Source of the DNA: Flavobacteriaceae bacterium UBA3339
GTDB taxonomy: Bacteria > Bacteroidota > Bacteroidia > Flavobacteriales > Flavobacteriaceae
Direction of reading: 5' to 3'
Assembly (NCBI GenBank): GCA_002360925.1
Contig: DERN01000003.1
Location: 257,175-321,174, forward strand
DNA: 64,000 nt
Shown here: positions 42,214 through 51,263 of the stretch, piece by piece
Position numbering within the stretch: the stretch's first letter is position 1
How the letters are laid out: every line of letters starts with the position of its first letter
Position numbers and translations under genes: made by a program
The notes under the pieces: model-generated
What the model saw: only the letters and a program-made list of their open reading frames with translations
Told to the model about the DNA's origin: nothing
Databases searched by the model: none

Positions 42214-44132
42214 TATTTATTATTCTCTATTTCTTCCTGTACTTGCTCCCACTCGATCATTGTTTCTTCTAACTCTTTTTTCATTTTTTCGTAGCTCGAA
42301 AACCATTTGGTATCGTTCATTAGCTTTTCGTAATTCTGGGCTAATTCTAAATCGGACTGAGAGATTTTCTTTTCAAGCTCGGTTATCTTACTTTCAGCTT
42401 TACTTAAACGATTATTTAACGTTTTAAGCTTTTTCTGATCTTCATATGACAACGTTTTCTTCTCTTTAATAGTTACGCTTTTCTCAACAACAGCTTCCTT
42501 TTGTTGTTCAAAATCGCGCATATCATCCGCATTTCGTTCTTCTAAGAAATAATTGATATCTCCTAAATATTCTTTTATTTTTTGATCTTTAAATTCATAA
42601 ACCTTGTCGGTCATTCCTTGTAGAAAATCACGATCGTGCGATACTAAAATCAAAGTTCCTTCAAAAGTTTTTAAAGCGTTTTTCAAAACATTTTTCGACT
42701 TAATATCCAAGTGGTTTGTAGGTTCATCCATCAATAAAACATTAATGGGTTTTAAAAGCAACATACACAAAGCTAAACGATTTCGCTCACCACCCGAAAG
42801 TACTTTCACCTTCTTTTCAACATCGTCACCACGAAATAAAAACGATCCTAACATATCGCGAACTTTAGAACGATTTGCATCGGTTGCAGCATCGATCATG
42901 GTATCTAAAAGTGTTTTTTCACCATCTAGATAATCAGCTTGATTTTGTGCAAAATATCCTAATTGCACATTATGCCCTAACTTTATTTCGCCTTCGTACG
43001 GAAATTCATTGATAATTGCTTTAATTAAGGTTGATTTTCCTTGTCCGTTCTGTCCAACAAAAGCAATTTTACTTCCGCGCTCAACTAACAAATCAAGATC
43101 TTTAAAGACAACTTTATCTCCAAAAGCTTTCGTTACGTGTTCGATTTCTAAAACCACTTTCCCAGGAGTAACCGAAACCGGAAACGAAATATTCATAACC
43201 GCATTATCATCTTCATCAACTTCGATTCGATCAATTTTATCGAGCTTTTTGATCAGCGATTGCGCCATAGAAGCTTTTGTAGCTTTATAACGGAATTTCT
43301 CGATTAACTTTTCGGTTTCTTCGATTTTCTTCGCTTGATTTTTTTGCGCAGCTAATTGCATTTCGCGTAATTCTTCGCGTAAAACCAAATATTGCGAATA
43401 CGGTTTATTGAAATCGTATATTTTTCCTAACGAAATTTCGATTGTACGGTTCGTTACATTATCTAGAAACATTTTATCGTGCGAAACCAAAACCACAGCT
43501 CCAGAAAACGACTTTAAGAAACTTTCTAACCAAATGATAGATTCGATATCTAAGTGGTTTGTTGGCTCATCTAAAAGCAAAATATCGTTGTTTTGAAGCA
43601 ACAATTTCGCTAATTCGATGCGCATGCGCCATCCACCAGAAAAAGTATCGGTTGGTTTATCGAAATCTTCTCGTTTAAAACCTAAACCCGATAATACTTT
43701 TTCGGTATTTCCTTGATATAAATAACCTCCTAAAATTTCGAATCGATGTGTAAAATCACTTAACTTTTCAATTAAATCATGATAGCTTTCGGATTCATAA
43801 TCGGTTCTATCTAATAATTCTTTATTGATTTTATTAATCTCGTTTTCGACCAACAAAATATCAGAAAATGCTTGATATGCCTCTTCTAAAACCGTTCTTC
43901 CTTTAACAAAATCAATATCTTGTTTTAAAAAACCTAATTTAATTTCTTTATCAGACGCAATGGTTCCAGAATCGGGTTCAAATTCGCGAGAAAGAATCTT
44001 TAACATCGTCGATTTCCCAGCTCCATTTTTTCCAACCAAACCAACTCGATCGCCAGCTCCTAAACGAAATGTAACGCTTTCGAATAAATAATCTCCGTTA
44101 AATGAAACGGATAAATCATGTATATTAAGCAT
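42213..44132 (-). CDS. ABC-F family ATPase
   Basis: The 639-residue cytoplasmic protein has two ABC ATPase domains without membrane segments: first Walker A GKNGAGKST and signature SGGWRMRIELAKLL, Walker B ILLLDEPTNHLD; second GQNGQGKST, LSGGERNRLALCMLLL and VLLMDEPTNHLD. An interdomain helical linker (about 245-300) and a C-terminal coiled coil (about 570-639) are present. ABC-F proteins bind the ribosomal E site and act in translation quality control or antibiotic protection; the C-terminal coiled coil resembles the Uup group. The FAD oxidoreductase gene ends four bases upstream. Confidence 0.93.
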   Translation of the reverse strand: MLNIHDLSVSFNGDYLFESVTFRLGAGDRVGLVGKNGAGKSTMLKILSREFEPDSGTIASDKEIKLGFLKQDIDFVKGRTVLEEAYQAFSDILLVENEINKINKELLDRTDYESESYHDLIEKLSDFTHRFEILGGYLYQGNTEKVLSGLGFKREDFDKPTDTFSGGWRMRIELAKLLLQNNDILLLDEPTNHLDIESIIWLESFLKSFSGAVVLVSHDKMFLDNVTNRTIEISLGKIYDFNKPYSQYLVLREELREMQLAAQKNQAKKIEETEKLIEKFRYKATKASMAQSLIKKLDKIDRIEVDEDDNAVMNISFPVSVTPGKVVLEIEHVTKAFGDKVVFKDLDLLVERGSKIAFVGQNGQGKSTLIKAIINEFPYEGEIKLGHNVQLGYFAQNQADYLDGEKTLLDTMIDAATDANRSKVRDMLGSFLFRGDDVEKKVKVLSGGERNRLALCMLLLKPINVLLMDEPTNHLDIKSKNVLKNALKTFEGTLILVSHDRDFLQGMTDKVYEFKDQKIKEYLGDINYFLEERNADDMRDFEQQKEAVVEKSVTIKEKKTLSYEDQKKLKTLNNRLSKAESKITELEKKISQSDLELAQNYEKLMNDTKWFSSYEKMKKELEETMIEWEQVQEEIENNK

Positions 44133-44136
44133 AATG

Positions 44137-45198
44137 CTATTTTATTAATTGTAATTTTTTGTAATATCGGGCAACGTCGATATTTTTATCCAAAGGTACT
44201 TTATTTTCGATATTATGAATCAATTTATCGGCCAAATAAGGACCTAAGAGTACCCCGCGAGTTCCTAATCCATTTAAAATATAAATGTTTTGGGATTGAT
44301 AATGCGCACCAACTAAAGGACGACGATCTTTTACCGTTGGACGAATTCCGGCAAGATGTTCTACGATTTCGAATTCACAATCAATTAAAGACTTTAATCC
44401 TTCCATTAATTCTTCTTTAGCTTCGTTTGTTTTATTGTCGGTTTTATCCATCCAATTATAAGTCGCTCCTACTTTATATATATCGTTACCAATTGGAATG
44501 ATAAAAACTCCAGATTTTACGATGGCTTTCAGTTTTAAATCAGGAATCCTCGCATATAGTAATTCGCCTTTCGTTCCGTCTAAAGGTAAATAATTGAAAA
44601 AAGGATTGTTTAACATGGAAAAACCTTCGGCAAAAACAATCTGCTTTGCTTCGATATCTTGATAAAGTACGTAATCAACTTCATGAATTAATTGATCATA
44701 TTTAAAAATTTCATCTCTAAAAAGGTTGTTTTCTTTTAAGAACTTTTGATACGATTCTACAAATAAATTGACATCCAAAAAACCTGTATTAAAAACTTCC
44801 CCAAAGTGATATGTGCTTTGAATGTGCTGAATTTCCTTTTTATATAATATATCGTTTAAAAAAAATGAAGTCGACGGATTATCGCAAGCTAAAAACCAAT
44901 TATTTTGTTCTTCTACACTTGCAAACTTTCGATAAATAGGAAGCTTATGATAAAATGACTCATTAAGCAAACTTTCGATTTCTTTATAAAACTCATCTGC
45001 TAAATCTAATTGAGCTTTAGATTCCCAAATCGAAGTAAAACGCTTCAAAACAACGGGATTAAACATTCCTCCTGCAACTTTAGAAGAAGTTCGTTTATGA
45101 TCATCAATCATAATGAAGGTTCTATTTAGACGTTTACACCAATACGCCATACACAATCCTGCAATTCCAGCACCAACGATAATATAATCTACTTTCAT
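44137..45198 (-). CDS. FAD-dependent oxidoreductase (DAO family)
   Basis: The 353-residue flavoprotein has an N-terminal Rossmann FAD site (YIIVGAGIAGLCMAYW) and a C-terminal FAD-closing block (LAGIRPTVKDRRPLVGAH and ILNGLGTRGVLLGPYLAD), the layout of D-amino acid oxidase-like enzymes. In several bacteria a similar domain completes the MnmC tRNA modification enzyme, so a role in glycine-type amine oxidation or tRNA modification is possible; the substrate is not evident. It lies between the gldKLMN terminator and the ABC-F gene, with which it is probably cotranscribed. Confidence 0.85.
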   Translation of the reverse strand: MKVDYIIVGAGIAGLCMAYWCKRLNRTFIMIDDHKRTSSKVAGGMFNPVVLKRFTSIWESKAQLDLADEFYKEIESLLNESFYHKLPIYRKFASVEEQNNWFLACDNPSTSFFLNDILYKKEIQHIQSTYHFGEVFNTGFLDVNLFVESYQKFLKENNLFRDEIFKYDQLIHEVDYVLYQDIEAKQIVFAEGFSMLNNPFFNYLPLDGTKGELLYARIPDLKLKAIVKSGVFIIPIGNDIYKVGATYNWMDKTDNKTNEAKEELMEGLKSLIDCEFEIVEHLAGIRPTVKDRRPLVGAHYQSQNIYILNGLGTRGVLLGPYLADKLIHNIENKVPLDKNIDVARYYKKLQLIK

Positions 45199-45204
45199 AA
45201 TAAG

Positions 45205-45233
45205 AAAAAACTCTTATCGAATGATAAGAGTTT
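45205..45233 (-). terminator. intrinsic terminator of gldKLMN
   Basis: An 11-bp perfect stem (45208-45218 with 45223-45233), 4-base loop, and T-run on minus, 20 bases after the gldN stop. Confidence 0.85.
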
Positions 45234-45253
45234 CTATAAAAATTAATCTCAAT

Positions 45254-46144
45254 TTAGTAATTCCATAAATCATCTTCCAAATCACGGATAGATTCTTTAA
45301 TTCTTTCAGCTTCTAAAAGCTGCATCATTGCATTACCTTGAACGTAGTCACTAATATTTGCATCTCCATAAGGATTATCAGCTTTGTAGATAGTTCCTGC
45401 AAATTTACGAGCATTAAATAAATAATCATAATTCATTTTCATTGCAGGATTTTTGTCATTATAAGCATAGGTATTATACAATGTTTCGCGAGCATCAGGG
45501 AAGAAAATCCAAAACATAGGATTTGCCATATTACCTTCGTAATCTTTACCTTTCATTGCAATGTCTGTAACCACAGGTGCAATCGCTAATAAACGGTATT
45601 TCATTTCACCTGCATTACGATCTAAATACCACATACCCATAACACGATACTCTTGTACATCCTCAGGTCCTAATGTTGTTTTGATAATATATTGATTATC
45701 AACTCTACCTTCTAAAATATACTGATCTATACCTGCTTCTGTTGTATCAGTTCTGACAAATTTACTTTCCAAATCATTTAGATTTAAAGGAAACTTAAAA
45801 TTGTCATCATAATATACCTTTGTTATTTTTTTATTCATTACTGCGTCTTTCAACACACTGAATAACGGTTTGCGATCAATAGTTTCGCGTAAAGGAAAAT
45901 AATAAACTAAATTTTGTTTTTGATCTAAAGGAATTGTTTCCCAAACCATTTTCTTAAAAACAACATCTCTTTCATTAACATACTCATAAGGAATTGGTCC
46001 ATCAGCCTTTGCGTAAATTTCTTCGATAGACTGATCTCCTATCTCTTCTGGAGACATTGCGTTCAAAATGTTGTTTTGCGCGAAGCTCACACTAGAAACA
46101 ACAAAAACACATGCTGTCAAAAATAATTTCTTAATATTCTTCAT
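45254..46144 (-). CDS. gldN: T9SS ring-associated protein GldN
   Basis: GldN is a periplasmic component of the T9SS that works with GldK on the outer-membrane ring. The 296-residue product has a signal peptide (MKNIKKLFLTACVFVVSSVSFAQ) and a GldN domain (YEYVNERDVVFKKMVWETIPL, EYRVMGMWYLDRNAGEMKYRLLAIAPV, NPMFWIFFPDARETLY). A further upstream ATG at 46180 would run into the end of gldM; the ATG at 46144, 13 bases after the gldM stop, directly precedes the signal peptide and is preferred. It is the last gene of the gldKLMN operon. Confidence 0.95.
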   Translation of the reverse strand: MKNIKKLFLTACVFVVSSVSFAQNNILNAMSPEEIGDQSIEEIYAKADGPIPYEYVNERDVVFKKMVWETIPLDQKQNLVYYFPLRETIDRKPLFSVLKDAVMNKKITKVYYDDNFKFPLNLNDLESKFVRTDTTEAGIDQYILEGRVDNQYIIKTTLGPEDVQEYRVMGMWYLDRNAGEMKYRLLAIAPVVTDIAMKGKDYEGNMANPMFWIFFPDARETLYNTYAYNDKNPAMKMNYDYLFNARKFAGTIYKADNPYGDANISDYVQGNAMMQLLEAERIKESIRDLEDDLWNY

Positions 46145-46157
46145 AAACCAAAAGTTT

Positions 46158-47723
46158 TTATTGAATTGTAAATGTTGCATCAGAAGCTTCTTTAACTGGT
46201 AAAGTAACTCCTTCTAATTTTGATTTGATTCCTGTAATAATAACTTTATCACCAGGACGTAAACGCTGAGCTTTCATTTTAGCAGCCTCAGACAACTGAC
46301 CTCCTCCCGTAATTCTTTCAGAACCCATTCCAGGGAAATAAATTGTATATTCAGTAACGCGAGGTTTAACATCAAAATCAAAATCTTCAAAAGTAACTCC
46401 AACAGATACCATTGCTAAATTACTAGCAGGTCCTTTAGCGTTAAATTCTCCTCTGATTGTTCCTCGAGGACGAGGAATCGGTTTAACTCGGAATGTTTGC
46501 TTAGAAGTTATAGCTTTACCATCAGGCATAGTTCCAGTTGCAGTAATAACAACTTCTCTACCCATTCCAGGTACTAAGATATATTTACCATTTCCAACTT
46601 TTTTCATTGTTCCATTACTAGCTGATGCATTCACTTTATCAGAAGTAATCCCCTCAACAGTAACTGAAATTGGATTATCTAAACCTGCATAAACTACATT
46701 CATTTTATCAGCAGAGATTGTTGCTGAACTAGGACGACCAACTACTACATAGTTTGAATTTAAAATATCAACTACAATTGGCTCACCTTCTTCCATAAAA
46801 GTAAACTTACCTGTAAATTTATGCTCTCCTAATCCTGCAGCTACGCTTGATGATTCAACTTGTCCTGCTTTAATTCTAGACTGAGGTATTGAAACTCCAT
46901 TTACAACTACTGAAGTAGGAACAGTAGATTCGTCATAACGCCCTAAAACTACCTTGTACTTAATCTGTTCACCTTGATAATAAACAGATTTATCTGTAAT
47001 TACCATAGCCTGATAGTTTTTCATAGAAGCAGCCTGCTTTAATGAATTCCCTAAAAACAAGTTATAGGCTTCATGCTCTAATTCATTTATATCACTCTGA
47101 ATTGCAGACAAATATGCTAAAGAAGCTACAGCAGGAAATCCTTTAAAGTGATAATCTAAATAAGGTATTGACTGTCCTTCCTTGTTTTTAACATCATCAG
47201 TATTGAATTTCTTTTCAATATCTTCAATCAAAAACTTATACTTAACATCATTTCCAACAATTAGTTTAAAATCGTCACGATATTTTTTAAATCTATCTAC
47301 AATTTCTTTTCCTTTTGCTGATAAACCATCTCCTTCAAACCAACCATAGTCAATATTCTGACCTTTGTCCATTTGTTCATAAGGTAACTTATTCGTTTCA
47401 GGATCAACTTCTACTCCTTTAACAGCATCTGCTTTAAGGCTTTCAATGTAAGTATAAAAATCTTTAGATAATTTTTGTACTTTTTGTGCCATTGTATAAG
47501 GCGAAGAATAACGCGCTGGTTCGTCTTTAGCCTTTAAAGCTAAGCCTTGTAATAATACTTCATTTGTATTAGCGGCAGTTGCGTTTGCCGATTCAAATTT
47601 TTCATTCATTAATCCAAAAGCTGTCAATACTTCTTTAGACATATTTAGCGCCATCATTGCAATGAATACTAAATACATCAAGTTGATCATCTTCTGTCTT
47701 GGGGTCTGTTTTCCTCCTGCCAT
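46158..47723 (-). CDS. gldM: T9SS motor protein GldM
   Basis: GldM forms with GldL the proton-driven motor of the T9SS and of gliding. The 521 residues start with a short cytoplasmic segment and one transmembrane helix (about 12-32, INLMYLVFIAMMALNM), followed by a long periplasmic part with a coiled region and beta domains. Visible marks are the MAGGKQTPRQKMINLMYL start and PRPRGTIRGEFNAKGP near the C-terminus. It sits between gldL and gldN. Confidence 0.97.
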   Translation of the reverse strand: MAGGKQTPRQKMINLMYLVFIAMMALNMSKEVLTAFGLMNEKFESANATAANTNEVLLQGLALKAKDEPARYSSPYTMAQKVQKLSKDFYTYIESLKADAVKGVEVDPETNKLPYEQMDKGQNIDYGWFEGDGLSAKGKEIVDRFKKYRDDFKLIVGNDVKYKFLIEDIEKKFNTDDVKNKEGQSIPYLDYHFKGFPAVASLAYLSAIQSDINELEHEAYNLFLGNSLKQAASMKNYQAMVITDKSVYYQGEQIKYKVVLGRYDESTVPTSVVVNGVSIPQSRIKAGQVESSSVAAGLGEHKFTGKFTFMEEGEPIVVDILNSNYVVVGRPSSATISADKMNVVYAGLDNPISVTVEGITSDKVNASASNGTMKKVGNGKYILVPGMGREVVITATGTMPDGKAITSKQTFRVKPIPRPRGTIRGEFNAKGPASNLAMVSVGVTFEDFDFDVKPRVTEYTIYFPGMGSERITGGGQLSEAAKMKAQRLRPGDKVIITGIKSKLEGVTLPVKEASDATFTIQ

Positions 47724-47752
47724 GTCTAATTAGAATGTTTTAAAAGTTAATA

Positions 47753-48526
47753 CTAATTAGCTGTTTTACCCATAGCAGATAACATTCCGCCATAAACTGC
47801 ATTTAAAGTTGATAAGTTAGAAGTTAATGACATCATTTGCTCTTTCAATTTTAAATTGTTTTCTGCAACTTCTCTATTGATATCTGCATTTTTAGTAGCA
47901 CTTTCTAACTGAACTTTATACATTGAGTTCAATGATTCTAATTGCGCTGCCGCTAACGACATTTCTTCAGCATATCTATTTGAAGAAGCAACTGCATCAA
48001 CAGTAGGTGCAATTCCTTTTGCTGCTGCTTCGAAATTTTTGATGCTATCACGTAAACCTTCCATTAAGTTTCCGTCAATTTTAGCTTCTCTTAAAATATT
48101 ATCTAATTTTTCAGACAATAAACTCCTTTCCATTGCTGGCTGAGTCACTGCTACACTTTGAACAGTTGTTCCTGAAGATGCAGCATAAGCAGGCATAGAA
48201 GTTTGAACTTGTACTGCTGGTTGTCCACCTCCTACAGCTTTAGTAGCAACAGTTCCACTAACACCTACACTCCCAGCAACTTGCATTGTTCTTGGTTCTC
48301 CTCCTTTTAATTCAGGATAAACACGTGACCAATCTAAATCTTCATCAACAGGTTCAAAAGCAGAAATAGCAAAAATTAATGCTTCAACTAAAAGTCCAAC
48401 TGTAAGCATATTGTTTCCATTCAAAGGTCCAACCTCAATGTGCGTAATTTTGAATAATGCTCCAACAATTACAACTGCTGCTCCCATTCCATAGCAGAAA
48501 TTCATTACTTTTTTAGGTATAGCCAT
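47753..48526 (-). CDS. gldL: T9SS motor protein GldL
   Basis: GldL is the inner-membrane stator subunit that uses the proton gradient. The 257-residue protein has two transmembrane helices (about 9-27 and 38-55) with the conserved acidic residue E48 in GLLVEALIFAIS, and the short EPVDEDLDWSRVYPEL segment after the second helix, then a long cytoplasmic helical tail. Length and arrangement are normal for the family. It follows gldK by 49 bases and precedes gldM by 29 bases. Confidence 0.97.
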   Translation of the reverse strand: MAIPKKVMNFCYGMGAAVVIVGALFKITHIEVGPLNGNNMLTVGLLVEALIFAISAFEPVDEDLDWSRVYPELKGGEPRTMQVAGSVGVSGTVATKAVGGGQPAVQVQTSMPAYAASSGTTVQSVAVTQPAMERSLLSEKLDNILREAKIDGNLMEGLRDSIKNFEAAAKGIAPTVDAVASSNRYAEEMSLAAAQLESLNSMYKVQLESATKNADINREVAENNLKLKEQMMSLTSNLSTLNAVYGGMLSAMGKTAN

Positions 48527-48575
48527 CTTTTAATTTAAATTAGTTAGTTATAGTATTTATTTGTTGTTTTTAAAA

Positions 48576-49997
48576 TTATTTAGCGTAACGCCCACTTTGA
48601 GGAACTTTTCCCTCATTGATTAATCCTGGACCTGGAGCAGAAACTACTGTTCTGAAACCAATATAACTACGAGCAGAGTCAGCATGTTCTTTATCACGAG
48701 TAGCAACTTGTAAGAAATAATGAGAATCTCTCCAAGAACCTCCACGAACTACTTTAATAGGATTACTAGTTGTTCTTGATTTAGGTTTTAAACTAGATTG
48801 CATAATATAAGTAGATTCATCATATGCCGAATCTGTCCATTCTGCAACATTACCTGACATATTATACAAATTGTATCCATTAGGTTTATAAGATCTTGCT
48901 TCGGCAGTATATAAAGCTCCATCTACCGCATAATCATCATTCTTAGGCTTGAAATTTGCTAACCAACATGCTTTTTCATCTGTTGTATAAGGTCCTCCCC
49001 AAGGGTACATAGCATTTTGAATTCCTCCACGGGCTGCATATTCAAATTCCGCCTCATTTGGAAGACGGTACTCATACATATTGAAGTTCATTTTTCTATC
49101 AACACTATATGATTTTTTGTATAAAGTTCTCCATGCTGCAAATGCTTTAGCTTGATACCACGTAATTCCAACAACCGGATATTCTCCATAAGCTTCGTGC
49201 CAAAAATATTCTTTAAACATTGGCTCATTATAAGAGTAATTAAAATCTCTTACCCAAGCCGTTGTATCTGGATATACATTTACAATTTCTGTTTTTAAGA
49301 ATTTTGACTGACGGTTTCTTACATCATTAGAGTTATCATTAATATAACCCTTTTCATCCCAATATGAATATTTGAAGTTTAATTTTTTAACATCAAATGT
49401 TACCAATCCATTTAAGTTTTGTTTAGCTGGAATGTATAAAGAATCCATTACCTCTACATAATACTCATCTGGATAACGTCTAGGATCAGTAATTAAACGA
49501 GCTTTTTTATCTAATCGTCTACCTGCATATTCATCGTCATCCATTGCCATGCTATAATAGTTGTCATACATATAACGATCGTACGCAGTTTGATTTTGAT
49601 TTAATGAAGGATCTTGCACTTCTTGAAAAGCAAAAGCACCAATTCCACCTGCTGTTTTATCCATTCCCATTTCATCTGCCATGATAGCTAAACGAGTTCT
49701 AATGATCGAATCTTTTACAAAATCAACAAACTTGCGGTATTGATTATTGGTAATCTCTGTTTCGTCCATGTACATTGAACCAATTGTCACGGAACGAGCT
49801 GGCGCATCATCTGCTCCTAATAAATCTTCATGAGTTTTTCCCATTGTAAAAGACCCACCCGGAATAAAAGCCATTCCCTGTGGCTTTTCAGTAATCCAGC
49901 GTTTTCCTTGAACTCCATCTAGTAGCTCTCCTCTATCACCAGAACCACAACCGAATAATAACGAGACAACCGCAGAAAGTGTAATGAACTTCTTCAT
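48576..49997 (-). CDS. gldK: T9SS outer-membrane ring lipoprotein GldK
   Basis: GldK is a lipoprotein that builds the periplasmic ring under the outer membrane with GldN. The 473-residue product has a lipobox (SLLFGC, cysteine C17) and a formylglycine-generating enzyme-like (SUMF1) fold: FIPGGSFTMG, MYMDETEITNNQYRKFV, YRLPNEAEFEYAARGG, NVAEWTDSAYD and VVRGGSWRDSHYFLQVATRD. In this family the fold is structural, not enzymatic. It leads the gldKLMN operon; the upstream 124 bases contain a TA-CGC-TTTG near-match but no exact promoter box. Confidence 0.97.
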   Translation of the reverse strand: MKKFITLSAVVSLLFGCGSGDRGELLDGVQGKRWITEKPQGMAFIPGGSFTMGKTHEDLLGADDAPARSVTIGSMYMDETEITNNQYRKFVDFVKDSIIRTRLAIMADEMGMDKTAGGIGAFAFQEVQDPSLNQNQTAYDRYMYDNYYSMAMDDDEYAGRRLDKKARLITDPRRYPDEYYVEVMDSLYIPAKQNLNGLVTFDVKKLNFKYSYWDEKGYINDNSNDVRNRQSKFLKTEIVNVYPDTTAWVRDFNYSYNEPMFKEYFWHEAYGEYPVVGITWYQAKAFAAWRTLYKKSYSVDRKMNFNMYEYRLPNEAEFEYAARGGIQNAMYPWGGPYTTDEKACWLANFKPKNDDYAVDGALYTAEARSYKPNGYNLYNMSGNVAEWTDSAYDESTYIMQSSLKPKSRTTSNPIKVVRGGSWRDSHYFLQVATRDKEHADSARSYIGFRTVVSAPGPGLINEGKVPQSGRYAK

Positions 49998-50121
49998 ATA
50001 TTAATTGGGGTTTTTATTTTAAAATTATTCAAAGCGTAAACCTATTTAAATATTTTTAAATATACAACGAAATCTTAAAAAAAAATTTAATGTATATTTA
50101 ACATTTTTATTTTCTTACCTA

Positions 50122-51258
50122 TTATACTAACAATTTCTTATTTGCACGCCACCATCTTTCAGGCACAATACTTTGCAATGCTTGTTTGTAATCGTCGTGA
50201 CTACAAGGAAACAAAATTTTTCGATCATCTTGTTCCGTTCCTCCTATTTCAATCCACCAACGATCGGAAATATCGCTTTTATAAAACACCAATTCCTGTT
50301 CTTCTAAAGGGACAATGTATTTTAAGTAAGAAGATTTGCTAATATAGGGATATTCATTCATTCTGAAATTGAATCCTTCAACAAAATACCATAAAATTTG
50401 CGTAAGCAACAAACTTTTTTCCGAATTACTATCAATATTAAAAACACCAAAACTACTTACACGATCGCTTAACCCTGCGTAACGTGCTAACGCACAAACT
50501 TCTCTTCCATCAAATCCGTTAGGTTGAAAATGTGAATAAAATCCTAAATCGGATGATTTTGTTGCATTAATATCAAAACTTACAAGGTCAGAATCTCTAA
50601 AAATTGGCTCAGAAAGCTTCATATTCGAAATAATTTCCCCGAGTCGATAGGCTTCGAAATACATTTTATCAATCAAATCGATTTCTTCTTGCGAGTTAAA
50701 ATAGGTTTGATAACCAACTACACTAAAGTTATGCAAATTCGTTGGCGCTTCCATAATGATACGCGTCATAAACGATTCTGAAGGATTGTCAACATCTGCA
50801 ACAACATCAATCTTACTATCTACACAAGCTAAATTTACCGCTTGTTCTTGCGTATCGTATCCGCGATACATTCCGTAAGTTAAATCTTGCGAACCGCCAA
50901 TAACTACTGGAAGAATATTTCTTTTTAATAAATCAGCAACCAACATTTTAACCGCGACATACGTATCTTCGATTGTTTCGCCCGCTTCTATCATTCCTAA
51001 ATCAACCATTTTAGAAGTCCAGTTTCCAGGAAAAAGTTGATAAAGATTCTTTCTGAACGTTTCGAATCCAATATTCGCTTCATGATTTAAATCTCCTCTC
51101 CCTTCATTAACTGTAACAATAGCGATTTTTATATGTTCTAATTCAGGAAATAATGTTGATGTATGGATAGCCATCGTTTTACCCAACGAATGTTTTGGCA
51201 ACGTTTTAACGAACTCTTCTAAATGAGCCGAAACCGGTTTTAAAATTTCATACATCAT
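50122..51258 (-). CDS. ureohydrolase-fold (arginase/formimidoylglutamase-like) protein, probably non-catalytic
   Basis: The 378-residue protein has the arginase-fold order: PVVIGGSQDLTYGMYRG (about 117-133), LACVDSKIDVV (about 143-153) and LVSFDINATKSSD (about 225-237). In active enzymes these are GG-x-H, DAHxD and SxDxDxxDP; here the metal-binding histidines are replaced by Q124 and K149 and the last block lacks the second aspartate and DP. A manganese cluster is thus unlikely. Similar degenerate proteins are, as I recall, usually called formimidoylglutamase in flavobacteria. It starts five bases after the topA stop and precedes gldK; the hut link suggested by the name is not supported. Confidence 0.8.
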   Translation of the reverse strand: MMYEILKPVSAHLEEFVKTLPKHSLGKTMAIHTSTLFPELEHIKIAIVTVNEGRGDLNHEANIGFETFRKNLYQLFPGNWTSKMVDLGMIEAGETIEDTYVAVKMLVADLLKRNILPVVIGGSQDLTYGMYRGYDTQEQAVNLACVDSKIDVVADVDNPSESFMTRIIMEAPTNLHNFSVVGYQTYFNSQEEIDLIDKMYFEAYRLGEIISNMKLSEPIFRDSDLVSFDINATKSSDLGFYSHFQPNGFDGREVCALARYAGLSDRVSSFGVFNIDSNSEKSLLLTQILWYFVEGFNFRMNEYPYISKSSYLKYIVPLEEQELVFYKSDISDRWWIEIGGTEQDDRKILFPCSHDDYKQALQSIVPERWWRANKKLLV

Positions 51259-51263
51259 ACTTC

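Noticed and set aside
44118..44420. 100-codon frame on plus opposite the ABC-F/FAD oxidoreductase junction
   Set aside because: It is antisense to the C-terminal part of the oxidoreductase and has no recognisable domain.
49998..50121. TA-CGC-TTTG sequence upstream of gldK as promoter
   Set aside because: It has three bases instead of two between TA and TTTG and no good -33 element, so I did not list it.
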